Of a stretch of DNA of 48,543 bases, positions 15,132 through 23,694 are shown one piece after another (position 1 is the first letter of the stretch; every line of letters begins with the position of its first letter). The position numbers were made by a program, and so were the translations under genes. Under the pieces are notes generated by a model. That model saw only the letters and a list, made by a program, of their open reading frames with translations. It had not been told where the DNA came from and did no database searches. This DNA comes from Paenirhizobium cremeum (lineage in GTDB: Bacteria > Pseudomonadota > Alphaproteobacteria > Rhizobiales > Rhizobiaceae), in assembly GCF_022884085.1 (NCBI RefSeq), contig NZ_JAGGCS010000021.1, positions 2,509-51,051 of the forward strand, written 5' to 3'.

Positions 15132-15458
15132 TCAAACGTTCTCGTGTGGATTGATGATCGCGTTCAATCGAGGAAGATCGGCCCTCCGCATCATCCGCCG
15201 CATCATTTCCAGGTTGCTTTCCCTCTTGTCGTAGCCTTGCCGCACAAGAAGCCGCTGAGCTCCGGCGACGACATCTCGCAGCGTAAACTCGTTCTCCTCC
15301 GGATCACGCAAGCTGCTGGCCAGAAACACCGAAAAGGACGCGGCGACCGCGCGGTCGACGATGGATGCCTCCGGTCGGCCGGTAGAGCGTCGTCGCTGTC
15401 GCCAACGCTCCGTTCGAAGTCGCCTCTGCTCGTTGTCTGGGTTTGCTCGCCGCGGCAT
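15132..15458 (-). CDS. Small basic hypothetical protein
   Basis: 108 residues, not recognised. ATG 15458 follows AGGAGAACAACG, a strong ribosome-binding site, so I prefer it to the in-frame ATG at 15476. The N-terminus is very basic and Arg-rich (RRLRTERWRQRRRSTGRPEA), followed by a helical region (VDRAVAASFSVFLASS, then FTLRDVVAGAQRLLVRQG) and YDKRESNLEMMRRMMRRADL. A nucleic-acid-binding role is possible but only inferred from charge. It follows the 15522-16133 gene on the same strand. Confidence 0.6.
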   Translation of the reverse strand: MPRRANPDNEQRRLRTERWRQRRRSTGRPEASIVDRAVAASFSVFLASSLRDPEENEFTLRDVVAGAQRLLVRQGYDKRESNLEMMRRMMRRADLPRLNAIINPHENV

Positions 15459-15521
15459 CGTTGTTCTCCTGTGCATCCAAGGGGACCACTACGTGATGCA
15501 AGTCACAAACAGCGCCCGTCA

Positions 15522-16133
15522 CTACCCAAAATAATTTGCGGCAAATCGAGATGAATTGCCAGCAAGTGTTCTCGCCTTTCCCGCAAGTGCTGCCACAGGC
15601 ACGCAAGGCTCATCTTCCGCTCTCCGACCGGCACCACGGTCGACATGCTCATTTCGCGGCGAGGCCGTGACGAAGGCGCGGAACGCGGCAGCCTCCTTGT
15701 CGATCAGATCGGTGAATTTACGCGGTACCGACGAATGCGGAGGGTGCCCGTCCAGAAGTGCCTTGTTGACCGCCCAGACCCAGACCTGAATTGTGGCGAG
15801 GTTCTGCAAAGCTGGCGGCTGCAACCCGGCAAGCAACAGGCTCTTGTCGACCTCGGGCGGCAATCCGAACCAGAAGCTGTATTCATCGGCCGCCTCGCTC
15901 AACTCCTCGTCCGAGGGCATTGACGATCTGAGAGCGACCTCGGCCCCGGTCCGGCTGACCCGGATGCACAGCCGGCCACCCTCCGGATCTGATGCCGGAA
16001 CGTCAAGAACCCCGACCAGTCGGGACAATTCGCTGGCGATGCGGGTTCCAAAGGCAAAGATGATGTCGGCGATCCCGCTGGCCAGGTGGTAAATTTGCTC
16101 GGGCGATCGGGTGGCGGTTGCTGTCGGCGTCAT
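15522..16133 (-). CDS. Hypothetical plasmid protein
   Basis: 203 residues, family not recognised. ATG 16133 is preceded by AGGAGCCATCC. The N-terminal half is helical and amphipathic (IYHLASGIADIIFAFGTRIASELSRL). The middle contains EEYSFWFG-like aromatic residues (SEAADEYSFWFGLPPEVD) and a short Trp-Val repeat (QVWVWAVNKALL). The C-terminal 40 residues look unstructured. No signal peptide or catalytic motif is seen. Same strand as its two neighbours, with gaps of 63 and 96 bases. Confidence 0.55.
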   Translation of the reverse strand: MTPTATATRSPEQIYHLASGIADIIFAFGTRIASELSRLVGVLDVPASDPEGGRLCIRVSRTGAEVALRSSMPSDEELSEAADEYSFWFGLPPEVDKSLLLAGLQPPALQNLATIQVWVWAVNKALLDGHPPHSSVPRKFTDLIDKEAAAFRAFVTASPRNEHVDRGAGRRAEDEPCVPVAALAGKARTLAGNSSRFAANYFG

Positions 16134-16229
16134 GGATGGCTCCTGGTCTGTGATGGGTAATGCGAATTTGGCGCGACCGAATACGGACTCGGTCAGGCTG
16201 CCGCGAAATTCGAAGTTGGCACTGCGGGG

Positions 16230-16882
16230 TTACCTGTGACGGGAGATGTTTTCCTCGAAAACTATCGAGCACGTCGCTTTCTGGACGATCCGTGAGACCG
16301 GATCTTCGTCACCAAGCTCCCAATCGCTGCCTTCGAGAACATGGCGAACCATCATCCCGGCGCTGTCGATGACGCCTGCATATTCCAGCCGCAAACTAAA
16401 GTAATAGGCCGCCTCGACCGCGCGCACGACGTCCGACGTCTCTGTGGCAAAGAGGGAAGGGGCGGTGACGATCGACACCTCTTTCAGGAGTTCATCGAGA
16501 TACCCCAGCAACTGCGGGCGGATTTCCAGGATCGCTTCGCTCAGGTCCAGACTATCGCTGGGCTTCTCGAGATCCGGCTCGAATGCTTTTGCGATCCCGA
16601 GTTCGCGGCAATGCCAGACATCGCTGTCATAGGGATGCTGCCGCTCGAGGTGGTCGAGCCAGATATAGGATTCACTGTCGTCACCCCATGCATGGATGCA
16701 GGTGCCATCGCGTTTATTGGTATATTCCCACCAGGACTGGCAGGTGAGTTCCTCGGGTGCAATCTCGAGATAGCCGTCAGGGTCTTCCTGCTTTCGTTGC
16801 GCGATGAAGGCAACGGCTTCGTCGTTTCGAGGACACGCGCGACCGGGTGATAGTCGTTGGAGTTCTGAACCATATAAAGCAT
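16230..16882 (-). pseudogene. Hypothetical protein gene with a one-base frameshift
   Basis: ATG 16882, with AAGGGTAGAAG before it, opens MLYMVQNSNDYHPVARVLE. The frame then becomes unnatural, while another frame reads NDEAVAFIAQRKQEDPDGYLEIAPEEL and continues well-formed to a stop at 16230 (EEYTNKRDG-like, DSESYIWLDHLERQHPYDSD, LLGYLDELLKEVSIV). Adding one A to the AAA at the complement of 16825-16827 joins them as VLENDEAVAF, for about 217 residues. Either a real -1 mutation or a homopolymer sequencing error. The family is unknown; the protein is acidic and soluble. Confidence 0.65.
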
Positions 16883-17175
16883 CTTCTACCCTTTCAGGCT
16901 GATGGAAATCCGGGAGCGGGGCAGGCGTGCCGCGTGGAGACGGACGTCAGGAGCCACCGATATCAAAAGGCTGTCCGGCTTATGGACGGGGCACAAGCGG
17001 GGGAGGGCGGAAAAATCGCCACCGTCAAATCTGCTGTCACCCGTTGCGAAACAAACCGCCGGGCAGCCGAGGAGAGGGGACAAGCCGACTGTGGACAAGG
17101 CCACCAATAATTCCTCGAATACACATTCGATGGGTGGCGAGGCTCTTGCGACAGCCCGGGGACAAGTACTGCGGA

Positions 17176-18174
17176 TCACCCGACCCGGAACAGCGGAACC
17201 TTCGTCTCGATCGGCTGATGGATCGGCCCCTTGTGATGTTCGGGGATCCACGTCCGTCGCCGTTCCTGGCGACCCTTTCCGCAGGCGACGTTCTTGAAAT
17301 ACCCCGCAACCACGATGTGCTTCGACAGTGCCTTGCCGGAGGCGTTCGCACGCAATGCTCCGGCATCACGCTGTTCGGCGGTCAGCCGCTCGACGCGGAA
17401 ATGGAATCCCGGATATGTATCGGCGACCTCAGTCGCAAGGCAGGAAGGATCGCTGCTCTGTTCTGTCTGTCGCCGTGAGGTGGACGCGGAACTCCGGGCG
17501 GAACAGGAAATACACGCCAGACAGGCATGAACCAGGCGCGTCAGCTCGTCGCAGATCCTGGTCCAGTCCGCGATCACGGGAGCCTTGCCCGCAAAGATGA
17601 CGTTGGTATACGGCTCGGCGATACCCCTCGTGACATACCAGCTCACGACACAGGTCTCGGCGAATTCTCCGGTCGGCTCAAGCACCGCCGACCACTTGAA
17701 CCGCTGAGCGTCCACCGTCGTGATGATGACCATCCGGGCGCCGACCTCGCCTGATGAGAGGAACGTCTCATGCGGGAACTCGACATAAGTGCTTTCGCGT
17801 GTCTGCAGGACCGCCGTGGCGGCCGTGATTTCGTCCGATGAACACGCATCGCCCAATGTCGGCTTCAGGAAGCTCCGATCCACGACAAAGGCTGCCGCAG
17901 TGTGAGCCAGATCGGGGAGGAGGAACGGCGCCAGCCGGCGAATGTAATCCAGTTTCGCCCGTTCGGTCGCGGCCGCGTCCCAGTCTCCGTCAACCTTGTC
18001 GAAATTCGCCGACAGCAACGCGTCACGAACCGTGTCGAAAAACACATCCCGCCTGATCGCCGCTCGCGTCTTGCCGCGAGCCTGACGGTCGTTCAGTTCA
18101 CGACGGGTCAGCGTGGTCTTGAGGTCGATATTGTTGATCGACGCAGTTACAAAACCTTTGATGTAGAGTTCCAT
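17176..18174 (-). CDS. Hypothetical plasmid protein, 332 residues
   Basis: Not recognised. ATG 18174 follows AAGGAGCGATC, an excellent ribosome-binding site. The protein opens MELYIKGFVTASINNIDLKT, has ELNDRQARGKTRAAIRRDVFFD, a region rich in beta-forming residues (ARMVIITTVDAQRFKWSAVL, AETCVVSWYVTRGIAEPY) and a Cys-containing, Ser/Arg-rich linker (LACISCSARSSASTSRR). The last 70 residues are basic. No enzyme motif is visible. The 290 bases between its stop and the next gene on this strand hold nothing I can support. Confidence 0.6.
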   Translation of the reverse strand: MELYIKGFVTASINNIDLKTTLTRRELNDRQARGKTRAAIRRDVFFDTVRDALLSANFDKVDGDWDAAATERAKLDYIRRLAPFLLPDLAHTAAAFVVDRSFLKPTLGDACSSDEITAATAVLQTRESTYVEFPHETFLSSGEVGARMVIITTVDAQRFKWSAVLEPTGEFAETCVVSWYVTRGIAEPYTNVIFAGKAPVIADWTRICDELTRLVHACLACISCSARSSASTSRRQTEQSSDPSCLATEVADTYPGFHFRVERLTAEQRDAGALRANASGKALSKHIVVAGYFKNVACGKGRQERRRTWIPEHHKGPIHQPIETKVPLFRVG

Positions 18175-18378
18175 GATCGCTCCTTAACGCACAACAGGTC
18201 CGGCTGATCAGGACCCTGCAGATGATCGCGAGGAGCGTCAAACCGGAATTGTTGCCGGTGATATGCGGGGGTCATCCGCAAACCCTGGCCGGCCGGTTTC
18301 AAGCCGGGCCGCGGCGGGGAGGGAGCGTACGGGGTAGCTGCGCTCCAGTGCCATCATCATGCTACGCGAAAGAGGGCA

Positions 18379-18412
18379 GTCCGGGTGACGGTGATGTCAC
18401 CCGGACATTTTT
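18379..18412. terminator. Perfect 11-bp hairpin with a T run, next to the methyltransferase stop
   Basis: GTCCGGGTGAC (18379-18389) and GTCACCCGGAC (18396-18406) form a perfect stem with a six-base loop. ATTTTTA follows on the plus strand. It lies 36 bases downstream of the minus-strand methyltransferase stop, so it probably ends that transcript, though the T tract is better placed for plus-strand transcription. Confidence 0.55.
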
Positions 18413-18441
18413 ATGCACCGCCACGTTGAGCGGCCGTCGGA

Positions 18442-20499
18442 TCAGGCCAGGAGGTGTTCGGGATATGCCTCGGCTTCTTCTTCCAGCCGATCGCGAATTT
18501 CGAGATACGCCTGGCTCGGATGATAGCGTTTGGCAGGGGTGTTCAGCGTCCTCGTCTTCTTCCACGCTGCATTACTTGGCGAGCGCTTCATTGGTTGTGC
18601 GACTTCATTTTCGTAGTCGATCGTCACCCCGGTCAGAGCCGCGTAAAGTGCTAGCCCCACGACGCGCGCCATCACAGGCGGAAGCGCGTTACCGATCTGC
18701 CGTTTGCGATCCTGTGTTGCGCCCGTGAACACCCAGTCGTCCGGGAACCCTTGTAGTCTCGCCGCCATCTTGAACGTCAAGGCAAAAGGCGCATCTTTTG
18801 GATGATCGCGATCGGGTGCAGACTTTGCGAGCTTGTTCGGAATGATCTGCAAGGATCCGAAACGATCGTCGCCGTGCTTGAAGAACGATGTCGAGCCAGA
18901 TTTTTTTGACCCGCCGATCAGAGTGTAGATCGGCCGGTCCACGCGCCTCGCCCACGCTTCCGCATGCGGCCAGCCATTGGCGGCAACCAGATCAAGCAAC
19001 GCCTCTCCCATCGATCTGCGCATCAACGGCATTGCCTCGGGCAGCTGGAAGCGTCGCAACGATCCCTCCCTGAACCCGACGAACGCAATCCGCTCGCGCA
19101 TCTGCGGCAGTCCGAAATCGACGCCCTTGATCGTGAACAGGCGGCTTTCGTAACCGAGGCGTTGATATCGATCATGCAGTTCGGCGCGGTAATCCGTGTG
19201 CCTGTTCTCCTTGAAGCCTTCAACATTCTCGAAATAAAACGCCCTTGGCCTCACCACATCGATGATATCGACAGCAGCGGAGAACAGGTCGCGCTCATCC
19301 TCGCGGCCAAGCCGATCGCCGGCACTGGAAAAGCCCTGGCAAGGCAGACCGCCAGCGACCAGATCCACACCTGCGTAGCGCCGGAAATCGACCTTCGTCA
19401 GATCTCCTTCAACCACTTCACCCAAAAAGTCGTTGCGGCGCAAGGTCTGTGCGGCATGCTTGTCAGCCTCGAACAGGGCCATCGCATCAAAGCCGGCGGC
19501 GTGAAGCCCCAGAGCCGCCCCGCCCGCACCGGCACAAAGCTCGATGGAACTCAGGCGGTGCTCCGGATCGCGATATGGCGCGGGAACGGCGGCCGGTTTC
19601 GGGCGCGGGACGATATTCCACGGATAGGATTTGCCGCAAAGCCACAGAATGGCATCGACGTAATAGCGATCGACCAGCCCGGGCTCGTTTCCGTAGGGGC
19701 GAGGATCGTCAGGATCTTCCGACCAGGGTTCGAAGACACCGCGCGCAATATCCGACAGGGCGGCATGCGCGCGGGCAAGCCGCGCATCGTCCGTCATGCC
19801 CGTATAGCAGTCATTATCCCATATCTTGGGAAGGCTTGCCGTATCGAACATGCCGGTGAAATCGGCAACGGCTCGTGCGGCAATCTGCGTAAGCCGCGCC
19901 ATCCTGGCATCGATATCCTTGCTCTCTTCAGGTTTGATCGATCGCTCATCGGGAAACATATACTTCAGATGCAGGTCCAGGAGTTCACCTGCAAAGGACA
20001 CATATTGCGCCCGGAACATGGTGAGTGACTGATCCGTCCTGCGGCGGGCAGTCTGGCGAAGGTAGGCAGCCTGACGCTTGCGCTCCAGTTCTGCCGATGA
20101 TGACGGCTTCTCGTCCCGAGTCAGGGCGAGGATCTCACGGCTGCCGAGCAGCGTGCCGGAGCGGATCTTCTCGGCGGCTTTGGTCCGTACCGAGCCCGGC
20201 TGGCGCGAAAGCGTCTTCAGCGTCGAGAACGGCATGGAAAGCTTGCCCAACGCATCACGCTCGTCGGCCGGCAGCCTGGCGAGTGCGATATAGCCCGCGG
20301 CGTCGGCTCCGAACAGGCCCAGTTCACGTACCAGATATGCCTGAAGCTTGCTGGCCGGCGATACGGTGGCGATTTCGGCGAGGATATCGGCAATCGCGAA
20401 TGTTGCCTTCCGGATCGTCTTCGACTGGTTCCTCAGCTTTTCGTTGACCCCCTTCCAGAACGCTCCGTCCGCCTGCTGCACTGCTTCAATCTGCGTCAT
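18442..20499 (-). CDS. DNA (cytosine-5) methyltransferase with a long N-terminal extension
   Basis: 685 residues from ATG 20499, preceded by GGGAGTGG; an in-frame start at 20532 is less supported. The C-terminal half is a complete C5-methyltransferase: motif I LSSIELCAGAGGAALGLHAAG (around residue 310), the catalytic Cys in GGLPCQGFSSAGDR, FENVEGF, QMRERIAFVGF, a target-recognition region, and RQIGNALPPVMARVV. The first 300 residues are not part of the usual enzyme. They are helical, with a region like partition/KorB-type helices (QAYLVRELGLFGADAAGYIALARLP, then PFSTLKTLSRQP). No endonuclease gene adjoins it, so it is probably an orphan or regulatory methylase. Confidence 0.88.
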   Translation of the reverse strand: MTQIEAVQQADGAFWKGVNEKLRNQSKTIRKATFAIADILAEIATVSPASKLQAYLVRELGLFGADAAGYIALARLPADERDALGKLSMPFSTLKTLSRQPGSVRTKAAEKIRSGTLLGSREILALTRDEKPSSSAELERKRQAAYLRQTARRRTDQSLTMFRAQYVSFAGELLDLHLKYMFPDERSIKPEESKDIDARMARLTQIAARAVADFTGMFDTASLPKIWDNDCYTGMTDDARLARAHAALSDIARGVFEPWSEDPDDPRPYGNEPGLVDRYYVDAILWLCGKSYPWNIVPRPKPAAVPAPYRDPEHRLSSIELCAGAGGAALGLHAAGFDAMALFEADKHAAQTLRRNDFLGEVVEGDLTKVDFRRYAGVDLVAGGLPCQGFSSAGDRLGREDERDLFSAAVDIIDVVRPRAFYFENVEGFKENRHTDYRAELHDRYQRLGYESRLFTIKGVDFGLPQMRERIAFVGFREGSLRRFQLPEAMPLMRRSMGEALLDLVAANGWPHAEAWARRVDRPIYTLIGGSKKSGSTSFFKHGDDRFGSLQIIPNKLAKSAPDRDHPKDAPFALTFKMAARLQGFPDDWVFTGATQDRKRQIGNALPPVMARVVGLALYAALTGVTIDYENEVAQPMKRSPSNAAWKKTRTLNTPAKRYHPSQAYLEIRDRLEEEAEAYPEHLLA

Positions 20500-20712
20500 G
20501 ACCACTCCCGAATTCATCTGCAACGCAGACATAGGAAATCAGCCGTTTAAGATGCGCGAACAGGAATGCTTAATGAAATCAATCGGCAATGGCTTCAATT
20601 CGGCCGATTTCGGTGAGCGTCGCGAGCCACACCAAAAAAGTTGCCATACCCGCTAGACGTGCAGCGCGATGCCGGGCAGGTTGCCTTCGTCATCAACAGT
20701 CTGGAGTTAGAC

Positions 20713-21198
20713 ATGACCGCCACGCCATACCTCAAGCCCTCCATCCGCGACAGTTTCGGGCCTCTCGCGAAGATGCAGGACGATCTCACCGATGGATCGA
20801 TCAACCCCGTGACGCCGGTTGCGGACCTCGTTAAGCGTTACGAGACCGATGCGTTCAAGGTCAAGCATGCGTTGCGCAAGGCACTCATCTATCACGGCGT
20901 ATGCAACGGGCAGGTTCTGGTCATGCTCGATCCGGGCGAGACCAGGGTACTCGCCGTCACATCGGATCCTGTAGAAGAACTTGGCACGGCGGAGATGGCG
21001 GAAGCCGGGACCCGGCTTGTGGCGGAAATTCTGAGCAACCCGGGACAGAGCGGGATCACGAACAAGGCCGTTGGATTGAAGAATGCTCCGATGCGCTGCC
21101 CGGTCTACAGCATGCCGGCATTTGACTACCGTGTGGTCCACGGCGCGCATGTGGCGGCCGTCGGCAACTACGTCTGTGACATTGCGGTACCGCTGTAG
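20713..21198 (+). CDS. Hypothetical protein divergent from the methyltransferase
   Basis: 161 residues, not recognised. ATG 20713 is preceded by GGAG seven bases upstream; an in-frame ATG at 20641 has no such site. The N-terminal half is acidic and helical (DSFGPLAKMQDDLTDGSINP, ADLVKRYETDAFKVKHALRK). The rest appears alpha/beta (NGQVLVMLDPGETRVLAVTS). A Cys-containing end reads MRCPVYSMPAFDYRVVHGAH. The roughly 210 bases between it and the methyltransferase probably hold divergent promoters. Confidence 0.55.
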   Translation: MTATPYLKPSIRDSFGPLAKMQDDLTDGSINPVTPVADLVKRYETDAFKVKHALRKALIYHGVCNGQVLVMLDPGETRVLAVTSDPVEELGTAEMAEAGTRLVAEILSNPGQSGITNKAVGLKNAPMRCPVYSMPAFDYRVVHGAHVAAVGNYVCDIAVPL

Positions 21199-21262
21199 GC
21201 GTCGAGCCTGGTCGTGGGCTTACGCAGGATGATTAGCGATCCGTGCCTCGGGCGCATCAAAG

Positions 21263-21296
21263 GCTCCGCCTGAGACTTCAACCACATGGGCGGAGC
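21263..21296. terminator. Hairpin between convergent genes
   Basis: GCTCCGCC (21263-21270) pairs with GGCGGAGC (21289-21296) across an 18-base loop. There is no T tract. It sits between the end of the 20713-21198 gene and the end of the vapC remnant, a position that fits a weak bidirectional terminator. Confidence 0.25.
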
Positions 21297-21347
21297 TCAT
21301 TACTTGGATTATTGCGGCGCCGCCCATTCATCATTCCAGGTCGCATG

Positions 21348-21735
21348 TCAGGCGGCCGAACGGATGTCCGTCTCGTTGAAATCTTTGCCCTTGCACAGCA
21401 ATGGTACGCCGAAATCCTTCGCAAACGCGTAGGCAAAACAGTCTCCGAAATTCAACCCGGCTTTGTGTCTGCCCTTGCCAAGAAAGAATGCCTGCCGGGC
21501 CAAATGGCCCTGCTCGACGCTCACCGGCTCGATGCCGATCGCTGCACGGCGGACGAAGGCATCGGCCTGCCTCATGCCTTCCGGCCCGAGTTGCCTTTCG
21601 ATCACCATGGATAGTTCCAGATAGTTTTGCCACGCTGTTCCGGGTGGTCGCAGAATCGTGGATCAGTCGCGTGAACGCGACGGCTTCCGGCTCGCTGCAA
21701 AGGATCGCCACAATGGCGGATGTATCGACAGTCAT
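21348..21735 (-). pseudogene. vapC-type PIN ribonuclease toxin, frameshifted
   Basis: VapC toxins are PIN-domain ribonucleases. ATG 21735 opens MTVDTSAIVAILCSEPEAVAFTR, the standard start with the first catalytic Asp. After about 36 residues the frame fails, and the adjacent frame continues AWQNYLELSMVIERQLG, then GHLARQAFFLGKGRH, LNFGDCFAYAFAKD and CKGKDFNETDI to a stop at 21348. A single-base indel around the complement of 21630-21650 would restore about 130 residues, the family length. All four acidic PIN positions are present in the two parts. It overlaps the antitoxin remnant by four bases. Confidence 0.8.
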
Positions 21736-21932
21736 TTCGGCAGGCCGTTCTCATCATAGAGGAGTTCAGCGTGATCGGTATAAGGCCGCTTCAAATGAAC
21801 CGCGGCCCCTGTCGGCGATCGCCACAAGCTCTTCAACTGAAGCCCTACCTCTCTGTTTTCAATGTGCGCATATCGCTGACGCAGAGCATCTATCACGAGC
21901 CTTTGGACCTGTTGGCTACAATGACAGTCCAC
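21732..21932 (-). pseudogene. vapB-type antitoxin remnant, truncated and frameshifted
   Basis: The end reads PYTDHAELLYDENGLPK, a characteristic VapB tail directly upstream of vapC. Just before it the natural sequence (ASVEELVAIADRG) is in a different frame from both the tail and the upstream part (QRLVIDALRQRYAHIENREVG), so at least two indels are present. The DNA-binding N-terminus is missing; the sequence breaks at a poly-T stretch next to the repeats at 21939-21999. Confidence 0.65.
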
Positions 21933-21938
21933 TTTTTT

Positions 21939-21956
21939 TGAACCCAGAAATCCCGG
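21939..21956 (+). repeat. Direct repeat unit 1 of 2
   Basis: TGAACCCAGAAATCCCGG. It recurs 43 bp away at 21982-21999 with one difference (A to G at the eighth base). It sits immediately upstream of the truncated vapB remnant. Meaning unknown: an iteron-like binding site or the scar of a lost element. Confidence 0.6.
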
Positions 21957-21981
21957 AACGGCCCCTCCGCCGGTGACGTTC

Positions 21982-21999
21982 TGAACCCGGAAATCCCGG
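21982..21999 (+). repeat. Direct repeat unit 2 of 2
   Basis: TGAACCCGGAAATCCCGG, 17 of 18 bases identical to the unit at 21939-21956. Confidence 0.6.
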
Positions 22000-22254
22000 G
22001 TCGATGACGACGCGACAGCTTGTTCAGTCCTCCGAACTTAAATCGACATGAATCGGAAAATCCAAGGTTCGGCAGCTTGCCTCACGCTCCGCCGCAACAG
22101 TCTGAGTTCCGCGAAGAGCGATACATGCGCCCTCCGTCAAACAACGTGACAACGCCAATCCTGTCATTCCGCGATCCGGCCATCGGTGACAAGGGGCAAT
22201 CCGGGCAAAGTCGGCGGCAGACCAAAGGAGATAACCCGGGTAGAGGGAAGATAG

Positions 22255-22500
22255 ACGTCAGGTCTTCGAATGCCGGACAGGCAATTTCGACGGAACGGTT
22301 TCACTCCCCGGCCAGCGGGCGCTCCAAACTTCACGCTGTGATGCGAGGCCCGAGAGAGCCAAAGGGCCGTCGAGATCGCTATCCGTGTACTCTCTTAGAG
22401 TATCCACCGGTGATCGGCACACTCCGCCCTTCCGTCGTCACGGGTTGTCAATGTCTTTGGACTTCATCCTGACCGGAATACCGATTGTTCCGGCTGCATT
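22255..22500 (+). repeat. Noncoding duplicated block, copy A
   Basis: Diverged copy of 23695-23935. The best shared stretch contains CTTAGAGTATCCAC and GGTGATC, then CGTCACGGGTTGTCAA, CATCCTGA and GTTCCGGCT in the same order and similar spacing. The 679 bases from 21933 to 22611 hold the two 18-bp repeats and this block, and no gene I can support. Copy A lies beyond the 3' end of the toxin remnant. Confidence 0.6.
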
Positions 22501-22611
22501 GCAGCACTCCGGGGACCGCGAATTCGGCGATGAATTCTCCGACTACAACATTGGAACAAGCCGTTTCCCTGGATCCGACGTCGCGCAAGATCTTATCAAA
22601 ATCTCCGGCGG

Positions 22612-23230
22612 TCATCGCCTTCTGATCAATACCGGATCGTCTTCCTCGCCCTCATCCGCGGCATGGTTGGTTGCCATTCGGACAGCCTGCCATGCTGTCG
22701 CCGCTGCCGTTATTCCAAAATCCTCATCCATCCAACGGACAAACGTTCTCGTGCCCATCAGCGTTATGTCGGCACGTACTGCCCGTACCGCATCACGGCC
22801 GTTGCGATCATCCATGACAACAATAATCTCTTCATGCTGCGCGAGGGCCGATTTGAAGTCCTGGACAGCCGAAAACGCGCTGCGTTCTCCCCGATCCGTC
22901 CAATCGGGATGCAAGTCTTGAGGCTTGCCGGCCCGCTCCCAGCATTTCTCGCTCATACCGTCGACCTTCGGTCGTCGCGAGAACCTTGATTCGATATCGG
23001 TTGCGTTTCAGCCACTGAGCCACATAGGCCCGATCATCTCGCCGCTGGTCTTGTCCTTCACCAGGGTCACGGACGGCTTCGGCGATCACCATATCGGTTA
23101 TCATCACCTCACATCCGGGCTCAAAGAACCAATCCAGCGCCTCGATGCTACCAAGGAGGGATAGAGGCGTGTTCTCCATGATCAAAAAACGTGGCGACCT
23201 CTGATCTTCTGTTTGCGGCTTGTCGATCAT
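22612..23230 (-). pseudogene. PIN-like toxin, frameshifted (paralogue of 31712-32353)
   Basis: ATG 23230 overlaps the antitoxin stop (ATGA). The first part reads MENTPLSLLGSIEALDWFF, CEVMITDMVIAEAVRDP and GRRYEREML. The paralogue then continues through PDLKPDWADRGD, which here is found in another frame (DLHPDWTDRGERSAF), ending IIVVMDDRNGRDAVRA and FVRWMDEDFGI. A one-base indel near the complement of 22941-22956 would restore about 205 residues. The acidic residues spaced as in PIN domains, and the Phd-like partner, suggest a ribonuclease toxin. Inactivation of the toxin while the antitoxin stays intact is the usual direction of decay. Confidence 0.7.
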
Positions 23231-23577
23231 CGCCTATCCCCGCTGAACAGGCTTCTAACCCTGTCCAGCTCGACCTCGACCGCATCGTCATTGACACCGT
23301 TGATCGCCTCCTCGGACATCTGGGCCGCGACGTGCCTGAAGTCGCTCACGTCGTAGCCGAGAGGATCTGGAACATGGCGAACGACCACAGGTCTGCGGAG
23401 GATAAGCGCGGCTGGGATCGGCTCGTGGGCCATGCGATTGAGGCGGCAGAATTCTTCGACGGACAGCATGACGTTTCGGGGCTTTCCACGAGACGTCACC
23501 ACGACACCCTCCCGTGATGCTGCCCGTTGAACGTCGCCGTTCTGCCGCTGCAAATCGACCGAGGTGAAGGTCTGCAT
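23227..23577 (-). CDS. Phd/YefM-like antitoxin
   Basis: 116 residues; ATG 23577 has GGAG eight bases upstream. The N-terminus MQTFTSVDLQRQNGDVQRAA, then GVVVTSRGKPRNVMLSVEEF, follows the Phd/YefM DNA-binding fold, in which a short helix-strand unit binds the operator. The C-terminal half (VPDPLGYDVSDFRHVAAQMS, then NGVNDDAVEVELDRV) would neutralise the toxin. It is paralogous to 32350-32694, sharing DPLGYD and the same tail. It is coupled to a toxin gene that is frameshifted here. Confidence 0.75.
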   Translation of the reverse strand: MQTFTSVDLQRQNGDVQRAASREGVVVTSRGKPRNVMLSVEEFCRLNRMAHEPIPAALILRRPVVVRHVPDPLGYDVSDFRHVAAQMSEEAINGVNDDAVEVELDRVRSLFSGDRR

Positions 23578-23694
23578 AGGAGCATCTCCACAAATTCATG
23601 TTTTATGTATTTTATCGCGACGTGTGGCGTGGGCAAATATCTTGTCCAAAATTCCGCCTGCCCAGGCTACATCCGCCCACTCCACGACCCGACC

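Noticed and set aside
18964..20028. 354-codon plus-strand open frame inside the cytosine-5 methyltransferase
   Set aside because: Overlaps a gene with clear catalytic motifs on the other strand; no ribosome-binding site or domain.
22020..22472. 150-codon plus-strand open frame near the duplicated block
   Set aside because: Composition is not protein-like, there is no Shine-Dalgarno site, and the DNA is better explained as a diverged copy of the noncoding block at 23695.
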